Source: Collybiopsis luxurians FD-317 M1 (taxonomy: Eukaryota; Basidiomycota; Agaricomycetes; Agaricales; Omphalotaceae). From it: a DNA stretch of 64,000 nt. The notes beneath the pieces were generated by a model, which did not search any database, was not told the DNA's origin, and saw only the letters and a list, made by a program, of their open reading frames with translations. Position 1 is the stretch's first letter. Every line of letters begins with the position of its first letter. This document shows positions 21,701 to 33,033 of this stretch, piece by piece. Both the position numbers and the translations under genes were made by a program. Location: contig KN834749.1 of assembly GCA_000827265.1 (NCBI GenBank), positions 3,124,593-3,188,592 on the forward strand, given 5' to 3'.

Positions 21701-23162
21701 CCACCTGAGCTATTTTCTGCTGGTCCCAAAATTGACTGGTATAACTGTAACCCCCACTAAGGTCATCTGCTCTCGCGGATCATCCTTGTTCCACTTTATC
21801 TAATAGTGATAACATAGGAGAGTTCAGTGTTTTCCTCTCTTCATTATCCACTATTGTATTGAGTGGAAAATTGATTTGCGATTTTTGTATTGACTCAAGA
21901 CACCTCATGGTGGCCTCATTCACCATTTCCATTTGTTCAGGATTCATAATCAGCTGTGATAGCCATAGGGCTCCTTCATATACTTCTTTCGACTGGAATA
22001 TTTCATTATTTATCCCATTAGGTAATTGGGAAGGTTGTTGCATTAGACATTTCCAAAAATAGGCAGCTAGTACCCAGAAATTGTCCTTCGTTTCTGGGTC
22101 TTGACCATTAATAATTCGAATATAATATCGCATTGCCTTTATTAATTCGAAATGTGTGCATTGATTGATTTGAAGTAAATCAACCAATTGATGTGTTAAT
22201 TCTGTTGACAGTACGACACAAACATTCTGATAGGGAGGGGACATTAAGGAACTCTTGCGGTTCCAATTCTGTGTCTCCTTCATGAATTCTTCTGTCATTG
22301 GAGGAGCAGGTAACGGACTGCTTTGCTCCAGTGAAGAGACAGTTCTTCTACCTATACTGGGGATTGGGCTCAACAATCCCTGAGCCTGTATCGCATCACT
22401 TTCTACTATCAGAGTAGACCATTTTAAATTGAACGGAGACTGTGGGCCCCTTACTGAGAGTGGACCCAATGGGTATAACCCCCGACTCGTCTCTCATTCT
22501 GATTGTTGCAATGCAAATTTAGATTCTTCTTCTCTTGGTGTGAGAGGAAGTGGACATCTGATATGTTCTAATGGGGAGATGACCTCATGTCTCGCTCCTA
22601 TAGATGTATATTGTGTCACTGGAGATATGCCAATATCTTCATAATAATCCTCATTCTCAGGATGAGTTGGCGTGTGGAAGGGGCGTGTTAAGCTGACTCC
22701 CACACTAAAGCCTCAAGGATCTTCTGGGGAATGAGTTAATTCTGATAAATGAATTGTTTCTTGTTCCCTTCCTTTCTCAGGTGTTATTGGGGCACTTTGT
22801 GTTGGCCTCATGGCTAGCCTCGAGTCAGCTCTAGCTGCCATATGATATGGCTGACCTCGCTGGGAGCGACTCGAAACATATGGTGTCGAGACCAGGTGTC
22901 CCGGAACATGAGGAGATCTGTGTTCAACAGGATTTTCCAGGTCAAATGGGTTTCTATCATTATGTTCCAAAATTTTCCCCATTCTTGAGGGTATGGCACC
23001 TCTCGCAGGTGCTGATGAAACTGAGCGGTTGTCCAGTGTAGAAGCTCCATGTCGCTCCTCTCTTCTCTGGAACCTTGTAGCTCTTGCTGCTCTTTGGCAT
23101 TCTTGTTCTTGACACTGTCTTTCTTGTTCACTTACAAAACATTTCGCAGGTTCCCCAGACAT
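18663..23162 (-). pseudogene. gag: Chromovirus gag, very long, collagen-like segment, zinc knuckle
   Basis: All fragments lie in one frame from 23162 to the TGA at 18663-18665, about 1,500 codons, interrupted by about ten stops, every one TGA. The first 1,100 codons are not recognisable as a standard gag: charged, Pro/Ser-rich tracts and a helical block around 22100. Next comes a Gly-Pro segment (about 20200-19860) with GPRGERGEPGPAGQD, collagen-like in spacing. Then the capsid-type region (19410-19736: LTGAAATHYNNLL, WIDFVAEFTSYFG) and a nucleocapsid zinc knuckle CYNCGGSDHIGKDC (about 18860). The gag 3' end overlaps pol, which continues in the -1 frame. The capsid part would package the element RNA; the role of the long N-terminal part is unknown. 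Confidence 0.85.
18690..18696 (-). promoter_or_regulatory. Candidate -1 frameshift slippery site GGGAAAA in gag/pol overlap
   Basis: On the minus strand the gag codons read TTG GGA AAA, giving the heptamer G GGA AAA of the X XXY YYZ type. Slipping back by one base moves from the gag frame to the pol frame, and the gag stop follows 25 bases later. The pol frame is open here. A downstream stem or pseudoknot was not established. Confidence 0.6.
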
Positions 23163-23190
23163 CTCAGTGATGGAGAGAATGCTGTTATTT

Positions 23191-23885
23191 TGTTAGGACC
23201 TTTACTACCTTTGTTGTTAGAAGCTTGTAGCAGGTTCAATGAATAGAAAGTATTTTATTATACCACAGCCGAGACAGAATATGCGATGGGGAGTTGCTAC
23301 GTACGACAGGTGAATGAGTCCTGTACGGTTTTGGTGTTGGATGTGGAGGAATGATCCTCAAGTGTCAAATAATAAATCTAGTAGCTTGGTGCAACTAGAA
23401 ATAGTATATTGAAAGAACTCATTAAGACAGTATTAATGAGGGTTGACTCAGGAGGTTCATGACTCAGTGTCCGTTTACCCTACGAGACGGAGTATTCGAA
23501 AGGCTACGGCAGTTGAATAGTCTTGTTGATCAGTTCAACAAGTGAGAAGTGGATATGCCAGTGACTTAGTGTCAATGGGGTTTGCTCAACTTGGTGTTAA
23601 GCAGAATAATATTATAGACTAGTGAACAAGAGAACAGAAACAACACAGATCAAGATAGTTCAGGTAATAACAGCATTATCGTGAGAGATGTAGGTACAAG
23701 GCTTTTATACTCTGCGGAGAGACATGTGGTCTTGTGAATAGAAGTTTGGAATGAGCAACTGGTTAGTCCGCCTCGCGAAATGCATGTCGGATTTGGAGAG
23801 CCGAATTGATTGGTAAGACTATTATCGAGTCGTGTGGTGAGTGTAGTGGTTGGAAAGAGCAGAAAAAATAGCGTAGGGCATAACA
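23191..23885 (-). repeat. Chromovirus 5' LTR
   Basis: This is the promoter-bearing LTR for minus-strand gag-pol. It is 695 bp, from TGTTAGGACC to GGGCATAACA, and is followed by target duplication copy ATATC at 23886-23890. It retains CpGs at several sites lost in the 3' LTR and the reverse. Confidence 0.95.
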
Positions 23886-23890
23886 ATATC

Positions 23891-26181
23891 ACTGTTCCTA
23901 TCCACACAAGAGTGTGAGGAAGAATGAGGGCTTATTTGGGTCAGGGCTGCTGTATCACCATGCAAGCAATATACCTTTGGTGAGAGGTGGAGATGGGATG
24001 ACCAAACTGTTGTTGTCAGTAGGAAATGGAGGGGAAATCAAAACAAATGGAATAGCTTTGTCATATGAATAGTGCAGAATATTTCTGCCTGTTCATGTAC
24101 AATACAATATGGGCACCTTGTCTTGGTGCCTTCTAGGTACTTGGATGCAATCAGACCAGTTGAACATCCCAGCAAATCCTACCCTCAAAACAGCTTTTAC
24201 ATCTTCTCTATGTCTTTCTCATTCTCCACCAATTTCAGCTCCCCTCCACTTTGAGCATTCACTACCACAAGCAATGCATTCACTTTGACTGGTCTCCTGG
24301 TAGTGGTGGGGCCAGTAATGGGGATTGCTTTTACTCCAGTCTCAGATTATGTGCAGGGAAAGGAAACAATGTGTCTTAAATACTGAACAAGGAACAATTC
24401 TGGAAGAAGTGCATCTGAAGTTCATCTGAATGAATGGCCATGGGCAAAATTGAAAGATGCGAGATTTGATCTTACAGACAGTGGTCAAGCTGTATGCATT
24501 ATCACTTTGCCCTCATTTTCATCACTGATGTTCTTCTCTCCTCTCTCACTTCTCACTTCCACTGAACAGGCACATACAATGGAATGCAAAACTGTCAAGT
24601 CACTACCCCTCTCTTTGAGCTTTCTGTGCACAGCTCCACTGATGTTGGGGACTGCACTCCCTATTCTAGTCCACTGCAGTCAACTCTAATATGAGTAGCA
24701 CTGAGAAGTCACCAGCAAGCTTGCCCAGCTCCTCATTGTCTGACATCTATTGTTGAGGGCAGGAAGTTGGGGAAAGAGGTCAAGGTCAGGTGTGTGTCCC
24801 TGTCTGCCCTGATCCACAAGCCTTGAATACTCATGCAACACTGGGCAGTATCCTAGCAAGCAAGCCTTTGACACTGAGCGAGCATCTTTGCATGTACATT
24901 TTCCCACACTACCTCCACTGTCAGTCCTGAAAATGTCCCAACTCACACTTGAATGTTTACAATACCATTTGGCTCCATGTGAGAGAGCCTGATGTTGTTG
25001 TGTAGCTTAGTTCATCATTGCATGGGTCTAGGACCCAACAATGTTGCTTCAAGGGGTTGTGGAAGTGTTACACAAATTGAGTCTTGCAATGCTTTTGCAC
25101 TCATTTTTCAATTAATCTTTAATTTAGAATGCAAACTTCACATTCATCAATAAAGTCATAGCTTTTCTGTACCACTCCAATAATTTCTCATCAAACTTTT
25201 CCATCAATGATCAGACAATGATTCCCAAGATGATCAATGGTCTCTTGCTTCCCTTGTGGCTGTACTGTGTCTTGAATAGTTTCTGTATGGTGAGCCTATT
25301 CTAGGAGCGGAGGTTGCGAGGATGAGAAGATCGTATGTGGAGATCATTGTAGCACAAGCAATGAACTTGCCAGAGTCTAGAACCCCAAGTTGTATGAGGT
25401 GCTTTGGGTGCTTTGGAGGTTGACAGGTAAGTTGGAGGAGTGTTTGGCAAGAAGTTGCTTATTGACATTTGATGTTTAACAGATCATTAATGGCAATGAA
25501 CATGAAATGTAAAGATATTTGAATGAGCATCCATTTGACTGACATTGTAAAGCATTTTGAAGAGTTGATGTCCAATTGAAGCAGCTGCAGAGGGGAGTGG
25601 GTTACTTAGATATGTGTTCTAGTTCAAATAGTACTGGTCAGTTGAATAAGGATCAGCTTCCAGTAAGTTGTTTTTGTGGGTGTTGGGTTTATCTATTGTT
25701 CTGACTGACATTTGTTAGAATGTCCACTTACCTTCCTAACATGCATCAAACTTGGGGGTCCCTGTGCTCTATTTCATATGGGGTAATACACTCACATGGA
25801 TAGATCTTGGGGTGTAGTTTTTGAGTGCAGTGTCTGCTGTGGATTCTTAATTCAACCAACACAAAATTGACAAGTGTTGGAACATATATTTGTGGTACAG
25901 TCAGTGGAAGTATTCAAGTTGATTTATATATTTAATATTATGGATGCATCCAATTTACTTGAATCTTACTCTTCTTACATACTGGCCTCCAAAAATGGTG
26001 GTGGCAGCTACAACAAGACTGAGACACAAAACATGCTTACCCACTATGATATTAACAACTCTAAAACTGGCATAAACATCAACTGAATCCTGCTCCTAGC
26101 AAAGCAAAAAAGATGCAACACTGTCACAGCAGATACAAGGGTCACGTAGCTTGTGCATTCATTCATTTGGCCCAGGCTGAG

Positions 26182-26242
<61 letters not shown>

Positions 26243-27511
26243 CCATCATCAGGCTCTACACAACACTCAGAGGGGAGCAGAATCCAACTCACCAATACCA
26301 ACTCTAATATGGTCTGCAGGATCACTCTCCCAAAGAATCTGGTTGGCACAAATTGGGGAGTGCAAAGATAGAGATGATTGTTTCAAAATGAGGCTGGAGC
26401 TTGAACAGTGCATAAGCTGATACTAGCTTCACACTAGCAGGAAATGGGGACAGGAGACAACACATCAATATGTGTTGGGTTGAGTTGGAGGATTTGGAGA
26501 GGGTGGAAGCATTGAGAGCAGAAAAAAGTTTCTCATAAAACCATCAAGACTTTACAGCATTCTTCTTGTTTGAGCATGCCACCTGCTAGATGAATTGGAC
26601 TTCACCCACCCTACATATGTAGAGCAGTCAGCAGCCTTTGTAAAACTATGCAGCAATCATGACCATCACCACTGCCACTTACCCTGCTCCCTTGATATAC
26701 CAATGACTGAGAGCACTCAATTAGGCAAACACACCCATCACCCCATCCAGGGGAATATGAAGATGTACAATTTCAGGGGACAGTCCTCTAAAACCATTGT
26801 CAGTTACAATACTAAATACAAAAGTCTCCCTTCACATGCATCAAACTATCAAGTGTATGCATACAAGTCTTAACCAACTCAACACCATCTTTCCAATCCC
26901 TCTTCATGTGTTCCATAAACTCTGTTGGACAAAGAGGAATCAACAGGGAAGAGACAAAAGCAACTGTGATTGTTGGACTGAGCATGAGGGATCCACCAAA
27001 GAAACATATAAGGTGGTCTTGTTTTGGTGTGAGTCACCTGGATCTGTGGAGTGCAGATCTCAGTTAAGTGGTGATGGGGCCAAAATAGCAGGAGAAGGGA
27101 GGACATGAACAGTTGGCCATTGGGGCATTGTTCTGGAACAAGCTCTGAGGTATAGACCATTCACACATAGGGACTTTTGGAGATGAGGTTGTTGTTGACA
27201 GTGGTCATAGGGTCGTCATACATCTATAAGATACAGTGAGGGCTGAGGTTGAGGATAGGCTTGTTGCAGTTGCAACAATGAAGTGGGAAATAGGACAGTG
27301 TTCACTTGGTGGAATACATTTTCCATTCCATTTATTGAGAAATGGTGAAATTGAAATTTGTGGGCAAGCAGTTGCCCAAAAAACTTGCTTAATATGCAAT
27401 TTCACAAAGAGCAGAGCAAGGTCCTGCTGAGACCTGCCTATGAACAAGCATTTTTGCCAGTGCATTTCTCTAAAGCACTAGCGCTTAAAGGCTTGTGATT
27501 AGTTTCCCATG
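23891..27511. other. Unit A spacer continued, CpG-decayed, no gene seen
   Basis: It is collinear over its whole length with 41300-44880 and 53120-56530. It has the same blocks but with CpGs converted: for example GGGATGACC here against GGGACGACC in the others. Short ORFs on both strands are not consistently open among the copies. One plus-strand stretch (26595-27108) can be read with few stops in all copies and may be an old gene relic, but no family is recognised. Confidence 0.7.
26184..26240. repeat. (GA)n microsatellite
   Basis: About 57 bp of GA repeats with one GATA interruption. At the same place in unit B (about 43600) only GAAGGAGAGAGAAG is present, so the tract expanded in unit A. 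Confidence 0.95.
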
Positions 27512-28308
27512 AAGGGGTCCACTCATGTGGCCAGTACTTTGCTTGCCGCTACATCTTGCCAGCTTTGCTGACTACAAATCTTCCCTTTCTAGCATGAAAA
27601 TACCTTGTACAAAAGATTACTTTCTCTGGACCTCACCCAGGACATCCAAAATTTAAAGAATAACTTTGGAAAGGATTACTTTACAGGCACAAAGGTGGTC
27701 AGAAGGATTGGTTTTGAGTCAAAATCATTGATATACTCTGTTTTGGTGGAAGTATATGAGGAGGATAGTGTTACATTGCATCTCGTATAGGATATAGTGA
27801 ATGCAATGTACCAATAGCTTCTGAAATGACCTGAGTGCTATGAACCTTGTGTAACAATGAGGTAGTGGGCCTTGCCATACAAAATGGCACTATGGTGGTC
27901 CCCAACTCTCCAGAGGGGTCTTGTGGTGGGCATCTGGCATTGTTAATTGTTGTTCCCACTCCCTCAGCATTTGGCATTGTTAATTGTAGATCCATCTGAC
28001 ATTGTCTGTCTTTTAAATAGGTCTAATTGCAATATCTCTGCACTTTTCACCTCCTTAGCAGTGAAAATGTTGTTCGCTGATGTGTTAAACTCAGTGTCAA
28101 GTTGCCTGGTTTTCACCTGTGTATTTGGAGCATATTGATGATGAATTTGAAAGAATGATTACTTGCTTTTTGTGGTAACTCACAATCAACACATATCATC
28201 AGTGAGAATATAGTCATGAGATGCCTCAATCAAATTTTGATCTGGGAACAAAATATGAGTGATGATGCATAAGTGGGTCAGAATAGACCTTGCAAGCAAG
28301 TTGATGAT
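27512..28308. mobile_element. Unit A-specific insert of about 0.8 kb, unclassified
   Basis: The sister spacers (about 44880 and 56530) pass directly from CTCATGAGC to GAGTCCAGCC or GAGTCCAACC, while here about 800 bp intervenes. No clear terminal repeats, target duplication or coding potential were found. A motif GGCATTGTTAATTGT occurs twice (about 27935 and 27972). Confidence 0.4.
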
Positions 28309-30129
28309 TGCAAGTCCAGCCAAAAGAGGCAATCCTATGGCACTGCTCTCCGGTCTGCCCAGAGCTTCTGGGCACTGGGTCATTCTTTGTATTGCACTCT
28401 CATGTCAATGAATTATAATATCTCTGCTGCAATTTCCTCAAGAAATTTGTGAAAACATTATTGACAAACTTGTGGGATGGGCCATTGCGCTTCACACATG
28501 GCACATACAAGTCCGGACACTTATTCAGACATGAAATTCCTTGTACAAGCAGTGAATAAGTGAATGCTTGTACAGACTCAAGACCCCTTGTATATGTGGC
28601 ATCTATAAATGATACAGTACTTATATTACTAAATTACAATGGCATGCCAACAGTTTCCTTTTCTATCTTCAATCTCACAGATGCCATATTCTAAGTAGAC
28701 TGGGATAATAACACTAATACCAAGGTCTCCACCATTGACAATAACAAACACTGAACCCTTCAACCCCTTCATCCTAGCTTTGATGTGTACATGAACAACT
28801 TCTACTGGTACCATGACACACCTACACTAGCACCTACACTGCCTAGCCCTCCTCCCTTACCCACACCTCCAGATCAAAACTCATGGTACTTCAGTGCTCT
28901 GCAGCCCTTCTGAGGCTTCCACTGATTGTCAGCATTGAAAAATAAATTCATTAGTAGTGTCTCTAGTGTGCAAGAGATTTTGATATTGTCTCAACATTGA
29001 AGCATGGTCCTACTGTCCATTGACAGCCATTAAATCACTCTGAGCTACATAGCTACTTGATATTCCAATCACCTTACAAAAACAATAACAGGCTGTTCTA
29101 ACTGAGATCAATAGATCTCAAGGCAGATCCTCACAAGTTGTGCTCCTCACTCATGCCAATGCCAGTCAAACTTTGATAATACCATGATAGTAACAGGCTT
29201 GCAGTGAGAGAAGCAATGTACCTTCTTCCCAGTCCTTCCTTGCTGATCCAGGCAATGGAAATGTTGGCTAATGCAGAAGTGCCTTGTGGAAATAGGGATG
29301 TGTTCCCTATTATTCAGACCTTCAAGACCTTCATAGAATGCAGTGCAGAGACATTCCCCATATCTATTTTTACATCTCTCAGATTGACCAACACTATTTT
29401 GGCTGACCATGTTAGAGCCAGAACTGTCCTTTTCATTTTTGTCATTCTCAAGCTCCTTCCTCCACTCACCTACCTAGGAGTGAACAATATCTGTCTCCTG
29501 ATTGGTCAAGTTAGCCCAATTAAACCCCACTTTGTCTGCAGCCTTCATGAATTTGCCACAAGCAAGCTGCAGCCCTGCAACTTCCAAATCTGAGAGAACT
29601 GGAAATTGAATTTGTGGGTCAACTTTTGACAATAGTGCATTTGCTGATATGGATTCTTCCAGATGGGTGAGATCCTGTGCTCAGCTGCCCAAGATCTGTG
29701 ACACTACGATATTAGAATACTTGTGTGCATGGAGCTGCAATCACTTCTGAATAGTCTCAGTTCTAGCAATTCAAGCACAAGAAAAAAAAGCATTATCATA
29801 CACTCCTAAGGAGTTCCATAGACTATGATAACAAAACAGCATATAAATATATATATAGTTGCAACATTTTACTCCTCTAGCAAACAGTACTATCAAAGAC
29901 TACTGAATAACAAACAAATGAATTACAAATTGCCTACAACTGGCACACAAGGAACTAGGTGCTAGATACATCATTAGCAGTACTCTACTGTTATCAGAAT
30001 TGTTTACTCTTCATCCTCAATTGAAGAGTTTGCACATCTTCATCAACCAGTAAATTCCACAAATTCAATGGCAACTTGTTACCTGATGTCAGGAGCTGTA
30101 CTTGTTTTGAAGAAAAATTGACATTAACA

Positions 30130-30730
30130 ACATTAAATTAGGAAAAATTCTCATAGAGAGAGACAGACCTAAAGAAACTCACAAGTAGACCAAGGGAGAA
30201 GACTAGGGTGTAACTGAGTCATAATGATTCTGAATGAATCAGAATTAGTCAAAGTGACTCATAGATACCATAAAAGGGCTAATGAGAAGCTAGAAAATTC
30301 CAGAAGAAGTCAGAGGGAATCAATTGGAATCACTATGAGTCAAATTGCTTAAACCGGAAGTAATATATTTTGTAGTATAGATACTAGAGGATTCCTAGCC
30401 TTAAAAAAAAGGAGTTCCCCCCCTCCCCACTTTTATGTACCACTCAATATAAAGTCTTAATTTACACTTACTTTATAAGAGCTTTGTGCAAGCTGTATCA
30501 GTGAATCCAGTTGTGCAAGTTGGTTAGATTTAAGTTCTAAAGTTCAAAGTCAAGTCAAGTTATATTGTTTAAGCTAGCTAGACCCACTGAGAGGCTAGTA
30601 GTTTGAGCTACTGTTTTATATTGTCAAGTCTATTATAGTCTAAGCAAGCTAGTCCCAGAGTGGCCAGTTGGTTCAGGCTCACATTCACCAGTTACTGAAA
30701 ATCATATTAAAGAAAGTCTGCCAAGTCAAG
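30130..30730 (+). other. Possible LTR-like relic
   Basis: Several TGACTC/TGATTC-type motifs (30210-30265) are followed by a TATA-like CCATAAAAGGGC and a pyrimidine/polyA-rich stretch. No second copy, primer site or coding region was identified, so this is only a suggestion from composition. Confidence 0.2.
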
Positions 30731-32181
30731 CACCATTGCTGAACACCAGTACTGATCAGTCTACAGTTTACCACTATTGAATTACACCTACTGCATACTT
30801 TAAAGGTCAAACAAACTCACAGTCCTAGTTAGTGCCTTGCATCTTTCTTTATGAATCCACATCTAACACACCTATACCTGACACCAAGGCAACATATTTC
30901 CAAGCAATACCCACAAATCCAGTGAGGAACCAGGGTTCAGAAGCCAAAGTTGATCAACCAACTCCAATGGATTATCTGACTGGAAAGACCTCTGATTACC
31001 CTCCTCCCTCTGATACAATTTGCACAGAATCCTCATAGCATCTGCATTCAGCTTTGCATTGACTGCCCCCACACAGTGACAATGGAATTGTCAACATGAT
31101 TCTGTTTCCACTTGCACTCCCTCATGAGCTGTGCTGTAGCATGGTATGGCATGGCATGGCAGTCACCAAACAGGTTCCCGTCACATCAGATGTTTCTGGT
31201 CTAGATGAGATGCTCATCATCAGGTTGGAAGTGGAAAACTCATGTGTGGAAGGTATTGGGAGGTGCAGGAATGTCCCATTTGATCCATGATCTTCTGGCA
31301 TCAGTTGTGGTGTAAGATTATGCTTGGTTGGTAATCAGGTATGCACAGTCAGAGCTATGAGGGTGATGATAGAATGTGAGGAATTGTTCATTGGGTGAAG
31401 TTGATTCCAGGTGTGTGTTTTGTTGCTTGATTGCCAGATACTGTTGTTATGCAGGTGAGAGAGAATGGTGTGAGAGACAGAGAAAGGCAGTTAGAAAATG
31501 TATTGGAAAAACACATGTATGGGACACCACGGAAGTAAGCATATTGAATAATCTGGCTTGGGAAGGTGAACTGGAATAAAAAATTTCAGTTAGTAAAAAT
31601 GCAGTTGTGCAAAGATTATATCAATCCTACAATTTGGTGCGCAACTTCTCCATCTTTCAGTTGAGCTAAAGAAAATATTGAGTCCTTCTCCACCTTTTGA
31701 TCCTTGTATTCTCCTACACATGTATTTCCAGGGATCTTCCACCATCTGAATGACCTGAGATAAGTATGATCCAGCAAAACAAAAAGGTCAGCTGGAATAG
31801 GCTCCAGTCCAACAGGAAAAGTCAGCCCCTTGAATACATGCACCCACAAAGACCCATCCTCATACCTTGCACTCCATCAAACAGTCAGACACACCTGACT
31901 GCACATACTCCCAAAAAACCCAGACTTTGCACATTCTCAATTGTATATTAGCAAAGTCAAGAAAGACAACAATATAGTGACCAACTGTATCCATCTGATC
32001 CCTCCTCAACACTTGCCCAATGATGGGGAAATACAAAGAGGTGCAGAAGGGAAATACTAGGACATAGCGGGACACAGAGGGACACAGAAAGGGAGAAGGA
32101 CATGGTGATCAAGAAGATCACATGGATAATGAATGTCACAAAAAAAGTGAAATACTCATAGATGGGGAAAAAATGTCGATA

Positions 32182-32956
32182 AGGTAGGGGACAAGCAAAC
32201 CTGTCCAATCCCTCGTGGCAATTCCCATGAGCCATAAGAGGTGATTTTTTGTGTGCCAATGATTTATGATTTAATATTTCTGCTTCTACCATGCTCATTA
32301 AAAATCTGGCCCCAGCATTTTTTGTAGATATATCTAATGTAGCTCTCATTTCTTTCCTGTAATTTTTTCATTAAAATTGAAGGACAAGTTCCAATCTTAC
32401 CATGTTAGGATATGTAAAAGTATAGAAACAGTATATTAATACTGTTTCTATACTTTTACATATCCTAACATGGTGTACTATATATAATGATAAATAAAGT
32501 CAGAAAGGCCAGAAAGTTAAGTAACTTCTGCCTCAAGCAACTCCCACATGATACCTTCTGGAAGAACTCAATCTCCTCTATGCTTGTGGAAGGCCGAAGC
32601 TGCTTGCTGTTCATTCAAGCCTCGATGATAAGCATCCACAAAGTAACTGTGTGTGCATTTACAAACTCAGGAAGGTACAATAAGTGGGTGATTCCACTGT
32701 AAAACTTGAATCTTAACTTGGCACACCTATGGACATAGTAAAACTGGATCTAGTCTTTCAATTTGAAGTAAAAGATTGCAGGAAAAATAATAGAGCTGCA
32801 GTAGATATATCTTCAAAAAATGTTAAGGCCAGATTTTTAATGAGCACGGTAGAAGCAGAAATATAAAATGAAAAGACATTGGTGCACAAAGAATCACTTT
32901 TTATAGTCCATGGGAATTGCCACAAGGGGTTGGATGGGTTTGCTTGTCCCCTACCT
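32182..32956. mobile_element. Non-autonomous Tc1/mariner-like inverted-repeat element (775 bp)
   Basis: The outer ends are AGGTAGGGGACAAGC and, inverted, GCTTGTCCCCTACCT. Similarity between the arms extends about 170 bp inward (32182-32350 against 32795-32956), sharing blocks such as GGGAATTGCCAC and GAAGCAGAAATAT in inverse orientation. TA flanks both ends (32180-32181 and 32957-32958), the target duplication typical of Tc1/mariner transposons. There is no transposase ORF. The left-inner part holds a perfect palindrome (32399-32474). Confidence 0.65.
32399..32474. repeat. Perfect 36-bp inverted repeat with 4-nt loop
   Basis: The left arm is 32399-32434 and the right arm 32439-32474; they are exact reverse complements, separated by ATTA. 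RNA from either strand would form a 36-bp hairpin. Confidence 0.97.
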
Positions 32957-33033
32957 TACAAAGAAAATGTGAGAATGGTGGGAAAATGAACAAGTCCGCT
33001 GCAAGATGACTCCTTCATTTTGTTCTAGGCTTG

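Larger units (their letters stand above)
10084..23885 (-). mobile_element. Chromovirus-type Ty3/Gypsy LTR retrotransposon, 13.8 kb, CpG-decayed
   Basis: The element has 695-bp LTRs at both ends, both starting TG and ending CA, flanked by a perfect 5-bp duplication ATATC (10079-10083 and 23886-23890). The uninterrupted site GATGTATATCATT is present in the sister spacers at about 41295 and 53117, so the boundaries are certain. On the minus strand it encodes gag (about 1,500 codons) and pol in a -1 frame (protease, RT, RNase H, integrase, GPY/F, chromodomain). Between pol and the 3' LTR lie two spliced genes in the opposite direction. The in-frame stops are almost all TGA and LTR differences are almost all at CpG. 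The protein-coding genes on the minus strand are inactive. At 13.8 kb it is large for a Gypsy element. Confidence 0.95.
28463..33033. mobile_element. Composite insert of about 4.6 kb in unit A, mostly unclassified
   Basis: Paralogous spacer sequence breaks off after CATTATTGACAAA (about 28462) and resumes near 33034 (AATCCTCAG). The insert is AT-rich and CpG-poor with no convincing coding region. Around 30190-30310 it has repeated GA(C/T)TC motifs followed by CCATAAAAGGGC, reminiscent of basidiomycete LTR promoters, so part may be a retroelement relic. A better-defined inverted-repeat element (32182-32956) is nested near its right end. Confidence 0.4.

Noticed and set aside
23150..23190. Primer-binding site next to the chromovirus 5' LTR
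   Set aside because: The sequence AAATAACAGCATTC follows the LTR, but no confident complementarity to a tRNA 3' end could be recognised without a tRNA set.
27935..27990. Two GGCATTGTTAATTGT copies as a functional repeat
   Set aside because: Only two copies in a short distance with no further structure; probably a small tandem duplication.
29147..29593. ORFs of 87 and 129 codons in the 4.6-kb insert
   Set aside because: They overlap on opposite strands, have no motifs and match no other part of the window.
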